Shown here: piece by piece, positions 38,260 through 46,534 of the stretch
Layout: every line of letters begins with the position of its first letter
How positions within the stretch are numbered: the first letter of the stretch is position 1
NCBI GenBank assembly: GCA_015099395.1
Contig: AP024096.1
Location: 496,001 to 560,000 of the forward strand
Length of the DNA: 64,000 bases
Origin: Ktedonobacteria bacterium brp13
Lineage (GTDB): Bacteria; Chloroflexota; Ktedonobacteria; Ktedonobacterales; Ktedonobacteraceae
Direction of reading: 5' to 3'
Notes under the pieces: generated by a model
What the model was told of the DNA's origin: nothing
What the model saw: only the letters and a program-made list of their open reading frames with translations
Database searches by the model: none
Translations under genes and position numbers: made by a program

Positions 38260-41200
38260 ATGGATAAAGAGCAAAAAGAACTACGTCCTAATTTCTTTGT
38301 CTTGTTGGATATTGATCCTAATAAGGACTGGAACACTGATGAATACCAAAAAGTATTCAGACGCAAACGTAATGATTGGAGCCGGCAGAGTTCCATGTCT
38401 ATTGGGCAGCGTGCGGCGCAGGCCAAACGGAACCTGGAGCTATCCAGTGAGATCACAAAGGTCATGGAAGATCGCGGTCTGCGCGAGAAAGAGCGACAAG
38501 CAGCTCAAGAAGAAGGCGCGGTAGAACGTGAAGAACGCAAAAAACTGTTCGAAAACCGTCTCATCATATTTAATGCGAAAGATAGTACGACCCCCGAAGA
38601 GATCGCTGCCTTCGCAAAAGAGTTTGCCGACCTCTATACGCGAGAACAGGTTACCAGCCGGATCACGGTAGCGACAGGAGAAACGCAACACACGGTCCAC
38701 AGAGCCACACTGGATCTGACACGCGCAAAGGTCATCGCGCAAGGCCTGCAATTTCTCCACAAAAGCTCCCTCTACGATTTTCTTGAGTGCCCGATTACAT
38801 CAGCTACTCCTATCCTCAATAAGCGTGCAAAGGCGATCTACGAAGAGACAAACAGTATCGCCAACAAGTCACAGGAGGTCACCTACCGCTCAGAACTGGC
38901 AGGTCAGGCCATCGCGATCTTCGCGAACGACAATAAACGCGCGCAATACGATGAGAGTCTGCGCCTGGCACGCTTCAAAAAGCAGTTAGTGGATATAGAA
39001 GAGACGCTCAAGCACTCGCCTGATAAGACGATCAGTCGCAGACAGGTAGCTATCTTTCTTGACCAGGCACAGCAGGCTGGCTGGAAACGACCGGACGCAC
39101 TACAACAACTCAAAGAGTATGCACGCGATAAAAAGTGGCTGGTTGATGATCTCCAGGAGAGGACACCGATTGCTCGGATCGTCTGTGGGAATTGCCAGAG
39201 CTTAAATGATCCAGGCCAGAACCATTGTCGCAATTGCGGGACACTCGTTTTTCTACCCTGCCCTTCGTGTGGGGAACGCATCGCAAGCGATAGTCAGAAC
39301 TGTGGTCAATGCGGCTTCCCTATCGGGAACCGTCACCTGGTAGAGATGCAGTTAACCGAGGCACAGACTTTACTCATCAATTGTCAGATACAAAAGGCGC
39401 GTAGTATCCTTGAAGAAACTATTATGTACTGGCAGCCGCCCAAACCTGATCAGCTTACGCAACGGCTTGAGCGCCTCCTCTATGATTTACAGAAGCAGGA
39501 AAAAAGTCAGCAGCAACTGGCGGAACAGGTACAACGCCTGCTCGGTCAGAATAAACTCCTCGCAGCACGTCAGGTGCTCATTACACCTGAGGCCCGCGTC
39601 CTCTCTGAGCGTGTTCCCCAGCTCAACGAGATAGAGGGCAACATTGAACAGGCCAGGACGTTTTACCGGCAGGCGGGTGCGCAGGGTCGTAGCAACGATG
39701 AACGCATCAAACTCTGCCAGCAAGCACTGGCACTCTGTAGCGATTTTGAAGAGGCACGAACGCTGCTAGGAACCTTGCCGCCTACCGAGCCAGCCCACCT
39801 CCAGGCGACACGGAGCGGAACAAGCATCCATCTCTCCTGGTCAGCCGCACCGACTGCTCACGTCACATATACAATCGTCCGCAAAGCACTGTCCCCACCC
39901 AACTCCGCGAAAGATGGCATAGTGCTGGGAACAGTCACAGGCCTGGACTACGACGATCGCGGACCTGAAAAGGGCCTTCCACTCTACTACGCTGTCTTCT
40001 CAGCCCATGAAAAGATCTCCTCACGCAAAGGAGCCACGCTGACCGAGCCGATACTGCTAGCCGACGACGTCACGCAGGCCAGGATAGAGGCGTACGATCA
40101 CCAGATCAGACTCTTCTGGGAGGTACCCGCCCACGCCGAGACTGTCCTGATTATGCGCAAAGAGGATCGCACTCCCCAGACAGAACACGATGGGTACATG
40201 GTCGCTGAATGTCCAGCACACCAGACACAGTATATCGATCGCCATGTACAGAATCAGCAAAGCTACTACTATACACTCTTCGCTCGCTTCAAAGACCAGA
40301 ACGACAAACTCATTGCCGCACCCGGTATCAGTCTGACTGCAATACCAGATGCTCCACCTGCGACGATCCGTACATTAATCGTCCACGCAGTACAGGCAGA
40401 TACATCAGCTGCAATAGATGCTACAGATACAGACACTTCTATCAAAGAGGTCTTCCTGGAGTGGCAGCCACCGGAAAAAGGCAAAGCTATCATTCTCAAG
40501 TCGACGCGCTCGCTGCAACAGTATACAGGGAAGATGATTAGCGAAGATGAATTGCAGGGCCTGGGCGAACGACTGGAAGAGAATCAGGATTCGCTGACCG
40601 ATCGGCAGATCGGCAACGGCGTCACCTACTACACACCGGTCGTGCTTTATAATCAGATAGCGTATATGGGCGAGACACAGCGTTTTTCGAATGTGAGCGA
40701 TGTCAAAAACGTACGCTGGCAGAACCTGGGCGATGCCATACGGCTACAATGGCTGTGGCCCCCACAATGCCAGGAGGTGCGCCTGGCGTATAGCACAGAA
40801 CACGAGCCGCGTGCGCATGATTCGTCAACGACCGAGATCCGTATTCAACATAACGAATACGCACGCCGTGGCTATTATGATTTCCACGGCAAAAGTTCCA
40901 TGCATTACTATCTCAGCCTGACCGTGATCAGCCAGCAGCAGGGGGAGCACATAGAGTCACAAGGCATCAAGCTCTCAGTGCAACAGGCGGAGCTCCTGTC
41001 CGTACGCTATGAGATACGCCGAGCTGGCCGCTTGAGTAAGCGCTCCATCCTGTATATCACAGCAGCGCAGGCGACAACCCTGCCAACACTCGTGCTCGTC
41101 GGCCGACAAGGCCGCATTCCGGTGCATAAAGCTGATGGAGATAACGTGCTACGCGTAGAGCATAGATACGTCGAGGGCAAGGGGTTTCAGGTTGAACTAC

Positions 41201-41313
41201 CCAACAATAGCAGTGCACGCAACCTCTATTGCAAGCTCTTTCTGGAAGATGATGGTCTGTACCAGCGTATAGAGATCTATCACCCACATGAAGATAAATT
41301 AAAGGTACAGTAA
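38260..41313 (+). CDS. J-like/zinc-ribbon/FN3 scaffold protein
   Basis: The 1017-residue protein begins with a DnaJ-like segment (FFVLLDIDPNKDWNTDEYQK and an Arg/Lys-rich helix), but the HPD motif needed to stimulate Hsp70 is absent. A helical region follows. Two zinc ribbons occupy about 306-362 (CGNCQ, CRNCG, CPSCGE, CGQCG). Residues 370-500 look TPR-like, and the C-terminal half contains several fibronectin type III-like repeats (for example SGTSIHLSWSAAP and VFLEWQPPEKGKA). It is probably a scaffold linking the Hsp70s to other components. The ribosome site is weak. It is transcribed with the second GTPase downstream (gap 50 bp). Confidence 0.7.
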   Translation: MDKEQKELRPNFFVLLDIDPNKDWNTDEYQKVFRRKRNDWSRQSSMSIGQRAAQAKRNLELSSEITKVMEDRGLREKERQAAQEEGAVEREERKKLFENRLIIFNAKDSTTPEEIAAFAKEFADLYTREQVTSRITVATGETQHTVHRATLDLTRAKVIAQGLQFLHKSSLYDFLECPITSATPILNKRAKAIYEETNSIANKSQEVTYRSELAGQAIAIFANDNKRAQYDESLRLARFKKQLVDIEETLKHSPDKTISRRQVAIFLDQAQQAGWKRPDALQQLKEYARDKKWLVDDLQERTPIARIVCGNCQSLNDPGQNHCRNCGTLVFLPCPSCGERIASDSQNCGQCGFPIGNRHLVEMQLTEAQTLLINCQIQKARSILEETIMYWQPPKPDQLTQRLERLLYDLQKQEKSQQQLAEQVQRLLGQNKLLAARQVLITPEARVLSERVPQLNEIEGNIEQARTFYRQAGAQGRSNDERIKLCQQALALCSDFEEARTLLGTLPPTEPAHLQATRSGTSIHLSWSAAPTAHVTYTIVRKALSPPNSAKDGIVLGTVTGLDYDDRGPEKGLPLYYAVFSAHEKISSRKGATLTEPILLADDVTQARIEAYDHQIRLFWEVPAHAETVLIMRKEDRTPQTEHDGYMVAECPAHQTQYIDRHVQNQQSYYYTLFARFKDQNDKLIAAPGISLTAIPDAPPATIRTLIVHAVQADTSAAIDATDTDTSIKEVFLEWQPPEKGKAIILKSTRSLQQYTGKMISEDELQGLGERLEENQDSLTDRQIGNGVTYYTPVVLYNQIAYMGETQRFSNVSDVKNVRWQNLGDAIRLQWLWPPQCQEVRLAYSTEHEPRAHDSSTTEIRIQHNEYARRGYYDFHGKSSMHYYLSLTVISQQQGEHIESQGIKLSVQQAELLSVRYEIRRAGRLSKRSILYITAAQATTLPTLVLVGRQGRIPVHKADGDNVLRVEHRYVEGKGFQVELPNNSSARNLYCKLFLEDDGLYQRIEIYHPHEDKLKVQ

Positions 41314-41363
41314 AACGAACCGCTCATCCGAAGACCTGAGTGGGTAGAAGGAAATATAAACAG

Positions 41364-42542
41364 ATGATGGTAGCGACGCATCTCAACCTACAATGCCCCT
41401 TTTGTTGCGCGACCTTCACGCCATACGAGGTCCGCTTTCGTTGTATGACACCCACCTGTCGTGGGCAGGCCACCGATATCCCTTACAGTCGCTTTACTGG
41501 CGAGAAACCCAGAGCGCAGGGCCGTATCTTGATCCCCATCCAGAAGAGGTCAACGTTCAGCAAGCCTCTCACAGAGATAAAGTGCGACTACTGTCACCTG
41601 AGCACAATAACGCGCATCTGCCCCGAATGTCATATGGAGCTACCGGCGGACATCGAGCAGAGCGAAGCCTTTTTCATCGCGCTGCTGGGCGATACGTCCG
41701 CAGGAAAGACCCATTATCTGGCCTCGCTGATAGGTTACCTGCAAAACGAGATTGGACCACGACTCCACTTCTCGCTCCATCCGCTTGGCGAGTACAGTAC
41801 GCGACGCTGGCAGAAGCGCTACGAACCGCTCCTGAATAGCCGGCACTTGCTCGAAAGCACACCAACCGCCGAAGAAGATGTTCAGAGCAGCTATCCACTC
41901 TCGTTTCAGCTCTCACTTGATACGGGTATCAGCAAAAAGAATATGACACTGGGCTTCTTCGATGCATCGGGCTCCGATGTACATAACCAGAGAGCCATTC
42001 TCAAACGCTATATACAGAACGCCAATGGAGTCCTCTACTTTATAGATCCCCTCACCATCCAGACTATCAGCCAGCAGATCAGACCAGCAAGCCATGCCAG
42101 CGCCTCGACCAGAGATACAACACGCGAGATAGTACAGATGCCACGTATGCTCCGTGGTTTATTTGAGCAGGAACAGATCATCACACCACAGGAGAAAGTC
42201 AAAGTACCAACCGCCTTTGTGCTCTCCAAGCTCGACACCCTGCTGCCGCTGTTATACCCCGGCTGTCCACTGCTACGACCCAACATACAGCAAGAGACGA
42301 TCGCAGAAGAACGCCTGCAATCGATCAACACAGAGGTCAGTAGCCTGCTGGGAGCGTGGCTAGGACCACAATTCGGTCAACTTGTACGTAGCGAGTTCAC
42401 CAACTACGGCTACTTTAGCGTCTCGGCCCTGGGCAGCAATCCAGCACCGAACGAACATACCGTTCCCTCACTGAGTCCACTGCACATTGAAGACCCCTTA
42501 CTCTGGCTCTTCGCCCAACTACAGGTACTCAAAACCGCATAA
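41364..42542 (+). CDS. Zinc-ribbon P-loop GTPase (double-GTPase 2-type), second paralogue
   Basis: The 392-residue protein has an N-terminal double zinc ribbon (CPFCC, CDYC, CPEC) and the GTPase motifs LLGDTSAGKTHYLASLI (Walker A), GFFDASGSDV (G3-like) and FVLSKLDTL (G4-like). It is clearly paralogous to the gene at 36.8-37.9 kb, which shares the GKxHY and DASG patterns. ATG 41364 was chosen because GAAGGA lies 10 nt upstream; a GTG at 41340 has no such site. It ends the plus-strand J-like transcript. Two GTPases in one locus could form a heterodimeric switch; that is inference. Confidence 0.75.
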   Translation: MMVATHLNLQCPFCCATFTPYEVRFRCMTPTCRGQATDIPYSRFTGEKPRAQGRILIPIQKRSTFSKPLTEIKCDYCHLSTITRICPECHMELPADIEQSEAFFIALLGDTSAGKTHYLASLIGYLQNEIGPRLHFSLHPLGEYSTRRWQKRYEPLLNSRHLLESTPTAEEDVQSSYPLSFQLSLDTGISKKNMTLGFFDASGSDVHNQRAILKRYIQNANGVLYFIDPLTIQTISQQIRPASHASASTRDTTREIVQMPRMLRGLFEQEQIITPQEKVKVPTAFVLSKLDTLLPLLYPGCPLLRPNIQQETIAEERLQSINTEVSSLLGAWLGPQFGQLVRSEFTNYGYFSVSALGSNPAPNEHTVPSLSPLHIEDPLLWLFAQLQVLKTA

Positions 42543-42556
42543 TAAAAAGTAATACA

Positions 42557-42598
42557 GAGAGGGCTTCCTGAAGCACAAGTACTCCAGAAAGCCCTCTC
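42557..42598. terminator. Bidirectional terminator hairpin
   Basis: GAGAGGGCTT (42557-42566) pairs with AAGCCCTCTC (42589-42598). It lies between the convergent GTPase and msrA genes, with A-rich sequence on the left arm giving a T-run for the minus-strand transcript. It marks the end of the central system. Confidence 0.7.
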
Positions 42599-42645
42599 AG
42601 AAAGCATGACGCACTCAGAATGCAAGCAGAACGCCTGCTATGCCT

Positions 42646-43191
42646 CTATGCTTCTACCTTCAACTCGGACTGATAATTTTTAAGCAACTTTTTGATCTTA
42701 GGATCAATGATCATCGCACAGTAGCCCTGACTGCGATTGTCGTTATAGTAGTTCTGATGATATTGTTCAGCAGAATAGAAATTGGTAAAAGGAACGATCT
42801 CAGTCACGGCAGGATGTTTGTACGCACCGGACTTGTCGAGTGCCGCTTTCGAGGCTTCCGCCACTTTCCGCTCATCTTCGTTCTGATAGAAGATGGAAGA
42901 GCGATACTGCGTACCGACATCGTTACCCTGCCGATTCAGCGTGGTTGGATCGTGCAGATGCCAGAAGACGTCCAGCAATGTATCATAGGAGATCACATCG
43001 GGATCGTAGGTTACTTGAATGGCCTCTGCAGCACCGGTCCTACCGCTACACACAGCCTGATACGAAGGATTGGGAACCTGGGATGCAGCATAACCTGATA
43101 CGACAGAGGTTACACCGCGCAAGCGCTGAAAGACCGCCTCAGTACACCAGAAACAGCCACCAGCCAGGGTTGCAGTCTCAAGTCTGGACAT
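42646..43191 (-). CDS. msrA: Peptide methionine-S-sulfoxide reductase A
   Basis: The 181-residue enzyme reduces methionine-S-sulfoxide in proteins and repairs oxidative damage in the cytoplasm. The active site LAGGCFWCTEAVF carries the catalytic Cys, followed by YAASQVPNPSYQAVCSG, QVTYDPDVISYDTLLDVFW and DVGTQYRSSIFY, all family hallmarks. YGGAxGVxS positions are replaced by GVTSVVSGYAAS, a minor variation. The length is typical for the family and MSRLETATLAGGC is a natural start. It is a single gene, unconnected to the conflict module on its left. Confidence 0.95.
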   Translation of the reverse strand: MSRLETATLAGGCFWCTEAVFQRLRGVTSVVSGYAASQVPNPSYQAVCSGRTGAAEAIQVTYDPDVISYDTLLDVFWHLHDPTTLNRQGNDVGTQYRSSIFYQNEDERKVAEASKAALDKSGAYKHPAVTEIVPFTNFYSAEQYHQNYYNDNRSQGYCAMIIDPKIKKLLKNYQSELKVEA

Positions 43192-43437
43192 AATATCATC
43201 GCCTTTCTCTATCAGCGTACGGAGCTCATGGAACTCATGGAACGCATGACTCCAATACTTTTTCTATGGATATTCTTTATAAAGAAGATTATATTCTACA
43301 TTCTATAACAATCGAAAGGCACGTTTATCATCCCTCTACCCGCTTAACCGAACCATCCACATAAAAAGGAGACCAGGCACGTCTCCATCCTTGAGCACGA
43401 AACCTGATCTCCAGAAAGAAGTCTTCTTACATACGTC

Positions 43438-43461
43438 GGTCGTCAGCTTGAGAAGACGACC
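43438..43461 (-). terminator. Hairpin immediately after the S53 peptidase gene
   Basis: GGTCGTC (43438-43444) pairs with GACGACC (43455-43461) across a 10-nt loop and touches the stop codon of the peptidase gene. It is a modest terminator candidate for the minus-strand transcript. Confidence 0.45.
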
Positions 43462-44634
43462 TTATGGCATTGCGTTGACGTTGGCAACAAAGTTTTTAGG
43501 CGTACCCAGACCAGTCACGTAGTCATAACCTGGGTGCGCAGTACAGATGAAGCCACACGTGCCATTCGTACCCGTTGTGATGTCGTTAAAGGAATCGGGC
43601 TTGCTCTTCGCAAGACTGTACAGCAGGGTATCAGTGATCGGCTTATTCACCAGAGCCGCGATACCGGTCCAGATTGGCGAGGCCACGCTGGTACCCATTT
43701 CAGTCGTCCATTTACCCAGTTCATAGTAGGCGACCGGCGTGCCGGCGACAGCTGCAACATCAGGATTACCACGGTAACCATTCGCCTGCGGAATACCATA
43801 GGTCTTTTGATAGGCAGGTTCTGGATAGAACTTGCTCAATCCACCACCCGAACCAGACCAGGCGCTCTCTACGCCATTTTTCACCACGGTACCACCTACG
43901 GCGATCACTTCAGGATAAATAGAAGGTGGATCGAGAACGCCGCTACCGTCATCACCAGAAGCAGCGAAGAGAGCAACATGGTTGGGATTGTCACCATACA
44001 AGGACTCGTAGGCCTTTCCGTTCCCATCAAAGCCATAGCTCATATTGATAGCTTTCAATCCAGGTGTGGTTAAGATTTGGCTTGGGCCGACAGCGATCGA
44101 TGAATTATTTGAATTCATGATATACAGAAGGATCCTGGCTTTAGGAGCGACCGCATGCATAGTCTCAACGTCGAGAATACCTTCAGCAGGATCATAGCCA
44201 GTAGCGATATTCTGACCACCCTGATATTTGATGGTCAGGCAGCCGTTAGCAACTGTGCAATCAGGCAGGCCAAACTTCAGACTATAGGCATGAAGATCTG
44301 AGTTCATAGAAGGGATATTACCATCGATAGCCTCACCGATGAGCTGACCAGCACCACCGTTGAGACCCGGCAGATGATACATCTTCCAGAGATCCTGTGG
44401 TGTAAGTCCACTTACGGCCCGTGCAGCAGTACCAGAATGCCCACCATAGGCAGGGCCGCCATGGGCAGCGGCAGTCGTTCCATGTGGAAAAGTAAAAGTC
44501 GAAAATACAAGGGACAATAATGCACAGGCCATCGCTACGCCAATGAAGCCTCTGCGCTTTTCTTTTTTGTGGCTCTTCGTCGAGTCCTCCGTAAGGCCAG
44601 TAGAAGAGTAGATCATTACATGGTCGCAATTCAT
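43462..44634 (-). CDS. Secreted sedolisin-type (S53) serine peptidase without propeptide
   Basis: The 390-residue protein has a Sec signal (KKEKRRGFIGVAMACALLSL, cleavage near AAA57) and goes directly into the mature sedolisin domain (SGLTPQDLWKMYHLPG). The catalytic Glu151 and Asp155 lie in AEGILDVETMH, an oxyanion Asp in AASGDDGSG, and the nucleophile Ser316 in MGTSVASPIW. A C-terminal Ca-site-like FNDITTGTNG is present. Sedolisins are acid peptidases normally made with a long N-terminal activation domain, and that domain is missing here. ATG 44634 was chosen for AAGGA 8 nt upstream and the following signal peptide; the longer frame to 44766 has neither. Confidence 0.8.
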   Translation of the reverse strand: MNCDHVMIYSSTGLTEDSTKSHKKEKRRGFIGVAMACALLSLVFSTFTFPHGTTAAAHGGPAYGGHSGTAARAVSGLTPQDLWKMYHLPGLNGGAGQLIGEAIDGNIPSMNSDLHAYSLKFGLPDCTVANGCLTIKYQGGQNIATGYDPAEGILDVETMHAVAPKARILLYIMNSNNSSIAVGPSQILTTPGLKAINMSYGFDGNGKAYESLYGDNPNHVALFAASGDDGSGVLDPPSIYPEVIAVGGTVVKNGVESAWSGSGGGLSKFYPEPAYQKTYGIPQANGYRGNPDVAAVAGTPVAYYELGKWTTEMGTSVASPIWTGIAALVNKPITDTLLYSLAKSKPDSFNDITTGTNGTCGFICTAHPGYDYVTGLGTPKNFVANVNAMP

Positions 44635-45112
44635 CCGGTTGTCCTTATGTGATATTATCATGCACACCTTTTGTTCGTAACTCCAACCGCTTGCATTCTC
44701 ATCAACATCGACAGAGATAGTGACACAGCAAAGAAGATCGAAGTTAACAGTACAGAGCGCAAGCATCCGCCTTCAATGAGTCGCGTTAGGAACACAAATT
44801 CATGAAAACCGACCAACAGAAGCGTTTATACGTAACATTGAGAGAGGCAGCAGCCACTCCCAATACAGAGGAGAGCAAGGCACACTCACGTCTGTACTGT
44901 TGAGAATATAGTAGCATGAAACACATCGATATATATAGATACAACATGAAACATAGCCAAAATAGGTAGCTTGCTCTCAATTTTGCGGTGGATGGTTCCA
45001 GGAAGAAGCGCAAATATTTGCCACGCTCGGACCTTGACAAAACTAATGTCATTAGTTTATTATATAATCACATTAGTAAATAGATTATATCAATTAGTGA
45101 AATGAGGATAAA
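44635..45112. other. Intergenic region with MBL-tetR promoter at its right end
   Basis: Some 478 bp between diverging genes. The left part beyond the peptidase start shows nothing clear. The right end (45034-45063) carries the promoter and operator described separately, followed by GAGGATAA before ATG 45113. Confidence 0.5.
45034..45063 (+). promoter_or_regulatory. Promoter with TetR-type operator between -35 and -10
   Basis: TTGACA (45034-45039) and TATTAT (45058-45063) are 18 bp apart. The spacer is a nearly complete perfect palindrome, AAACTAATG-T-CATTAGTTT (45040-45058). A further CATTAGT half-site follows at 45071-45077. A repressor bound here would block RNA polymerase directly. The TetR-type regulator encoded in the same operon is the natural candidate, giving negative autoregulation. 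Confidence 0.7.
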
Positions 45113-45865
45113 ATGAAAACCACAGCTTCCGGTACCACCCTTTTTCAGTTGACCCAACTTGGAGCCATCAATTGCTATCTTGTACGCGAGGACGACGGAT
45201 TTACCTTGATCGACACAGCCTCTAGCGGTCAGGCGCAGCCGATCATACAAGCGGCGGCAAAGTTAGGCCTGCCAATTGTGCGTATCGTATTGACCCATGC
45301 CCACTCCGATCACGTTGGCTCACTGGACGCGCTGCATGCCGCGCTGCCCACTGCACAGGTTGCTATCAGTGAGCGGGATGCCCGTTTTCTAACTGGCGAT
45401 CAGAGCCTGGACCCCTCCGAGCCACAGACGCGCCTGCATGGAGGATATCCCATCTGCCAGACAAAGCCAACGCTTCTTTTACACGAGGGTGATCGCATTG
45501 GCTCGCTAGAAGTGATTGCCACACCAGGACACACGCCTGGTCATATATCCTTCCTCGATACCAGAAACCGTTCTTTGATAGTTGGCGATGCCTTCCAGAC
45601 GTTGGGTGGTGTTGCCGTTGCAGGGACAATCAAACCGCTCTTTCCGCTACCAGCGCTGGCGACCTGGAATAAAGATTTGTGCCTGGCGAGTGCGCGCAAA
45701 CTGCTGGCATTGCAACCGTCAGTACTGAGCGTCGGACATGGTCGCATGCTCAACCAGCCACAAGCCGCGATGGAGCGAGCTATTCATATCCTGGAACGTG
45801 CTCTGGCACACGAGCACGAGCACGAGCACGAGCACGAGGAAAGGAAGGCATCCCATGTCGCCTAG
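45113..45865 (+). CDS. MBL-fold metallohydrolase
   Basis: The 250-residue protein has the metallo-beta-lactamase metal motif THAHSDHVGS (HxHxDH), a downstream His in TPGHTPGHIS and Asp in IVGDAFQ, and a final His in SVGHGRM. These bind two zinc ions, as in hydrolases of thioesters, lactones or related substrates; the substrate is unknown. A striking tail, AHEHEHEHEHEERK, comes from five tandem CACGAG hexamers at 45809-45838 and is variable-length by nature. It is followed by the TetR gene, overlapping by 11 bp, and shares its operator-controlled promoter. The repressor probably responds to the substrate or product. Confidence 0.85.
   Translation: MKTTASGTTLFQLTQLGAINCYLVREDDGFTLIDTASSGQAQPIIQAAAKLGLPIVRIVLTHAHSDHVGSLDALHAALPTAQVAISERDARFLTGDQSLDPSEPQTRLHGGYPICQTKPTLLLHEGDRIGSLEVIATPGHTPGHISFLDTRNRSLIVGDAFQTLGGVAVAGTIKPLFPLPALATWNKDLCLASARKLLALQPSVLSVGHGRMLNQPQAAMERAIHILERALAHEHEHEHEHEERKASHVA
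45809..45838 (+). repeat. Tandem hexamer CACGAG x5 in coding region
   Basis: Five perfect copies of CACGAG encode an in-frame His-Glu tail of the MBL protein. Slippage would change the tail length without disturbing the frame. It ends 16 bp before the tetR start codon. Confidence 0.85.
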
Positions 45866-46427
45866 AGCGAGGTTAGATCACACGAATGTCATAGAAGTGG
45901 CGGCAAAGCTGGTAGATGAGGAGGGTATCGAGCGGCTCACGCTGGGCCATCTTGCTGAACGTCTCAACATTCGCACGCCCTCCCTGTACAATCACGTCAC
46001 AGGGCTGCCAGGGCTCATGCACGATCTGGCGCTCTATTGCCTGCGCGATATACTCGATCGAGTCACCCGTGCAGCTATTGGGAAATCACGTAGCGACGCC
46101 ATCTTCGCATTCGCGACGACCTACCTGCTCTATGCCAGAGAATTTCCGGGACGCTACACCCTCACCCAGGTACCTGATCCCAATGATCAGGCAGTACAGG
46201 AACTCGCACGGCAACTTGTCGATGCCGTGCGAGCCATACTCGCGCCCTACAACCTGAGTGAAGAAAATACCATTCACGCCATTCGTGGCCTGCGCAGCAT
46301 CGTTCAAGGCTTTATCTCGCTAGAAGTAGCGGGCGGCTTCCGGATAGCCATAGACACGGACGCCAGTTTCCACTGGCTTATCACCCTGTTTATCACAGGC
46401 CTTGAGCGGCAGACAGGCACACAATGA
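45855..46427 (+). CDS. TetR family transcriptional regulator
   Basis: The 190-residue repressor has the N-terminal HTH of TetR proteins (VIEVAAKLVDEEGIERLTLG, then HLAERLNIRTPSLYNHV) and a ligand-binding C-terminal domain of the WHG/TetR_C type (FISLEVAGGF). ATG 45855 has GGAAGG 7 nt upstream and overlaps the MBL gene by 11 bp; a longer frame to 45738 would overlap it extensively and is rejected. It probably controls its own operon through the palindrome at 45040-45058. Confidence 0.85.
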   Translation: MSPRARLDHTNVIEVAAKLVDEEGIERLTLGHLAERLNIRTPSLYNHVTGLPGLMHDLALYCLRDILDRVTRAAIGKSRSDAIFAFATTYLLYAREFPGRYTLTQVPDPNDQAVQELARQLVDAVRAILAPYNLSEENTIHAIRGLRSIVQGFISLEVAGGFRIAIDTDASFHWLITLFITGLERQTGTQ

Positions 46428-46480
46428 CACAATTAGAAGATACATGGGAAGGTAGAGTGTAAGAAGATAGAGGTAGGATT

Positions 46481-46529
46481 GTTCAAGAAACCTTTTACTT
46501 TCGCGCTTCATAACACAGGCTTCTTGAAC
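46481..46529. terminator. Inverted repeat between convergent genes
   Basis: GTTCAAGAA (46481-46489) and TTCTTGAAC (46521-46529) form a 9-bp perfect stem with a 31-nt loop between the tetR and helicase genes. It is a weak terminator candidate because of the long loop. Confidence 0.35.
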
Positions 46530-46534
46530 CTGTC

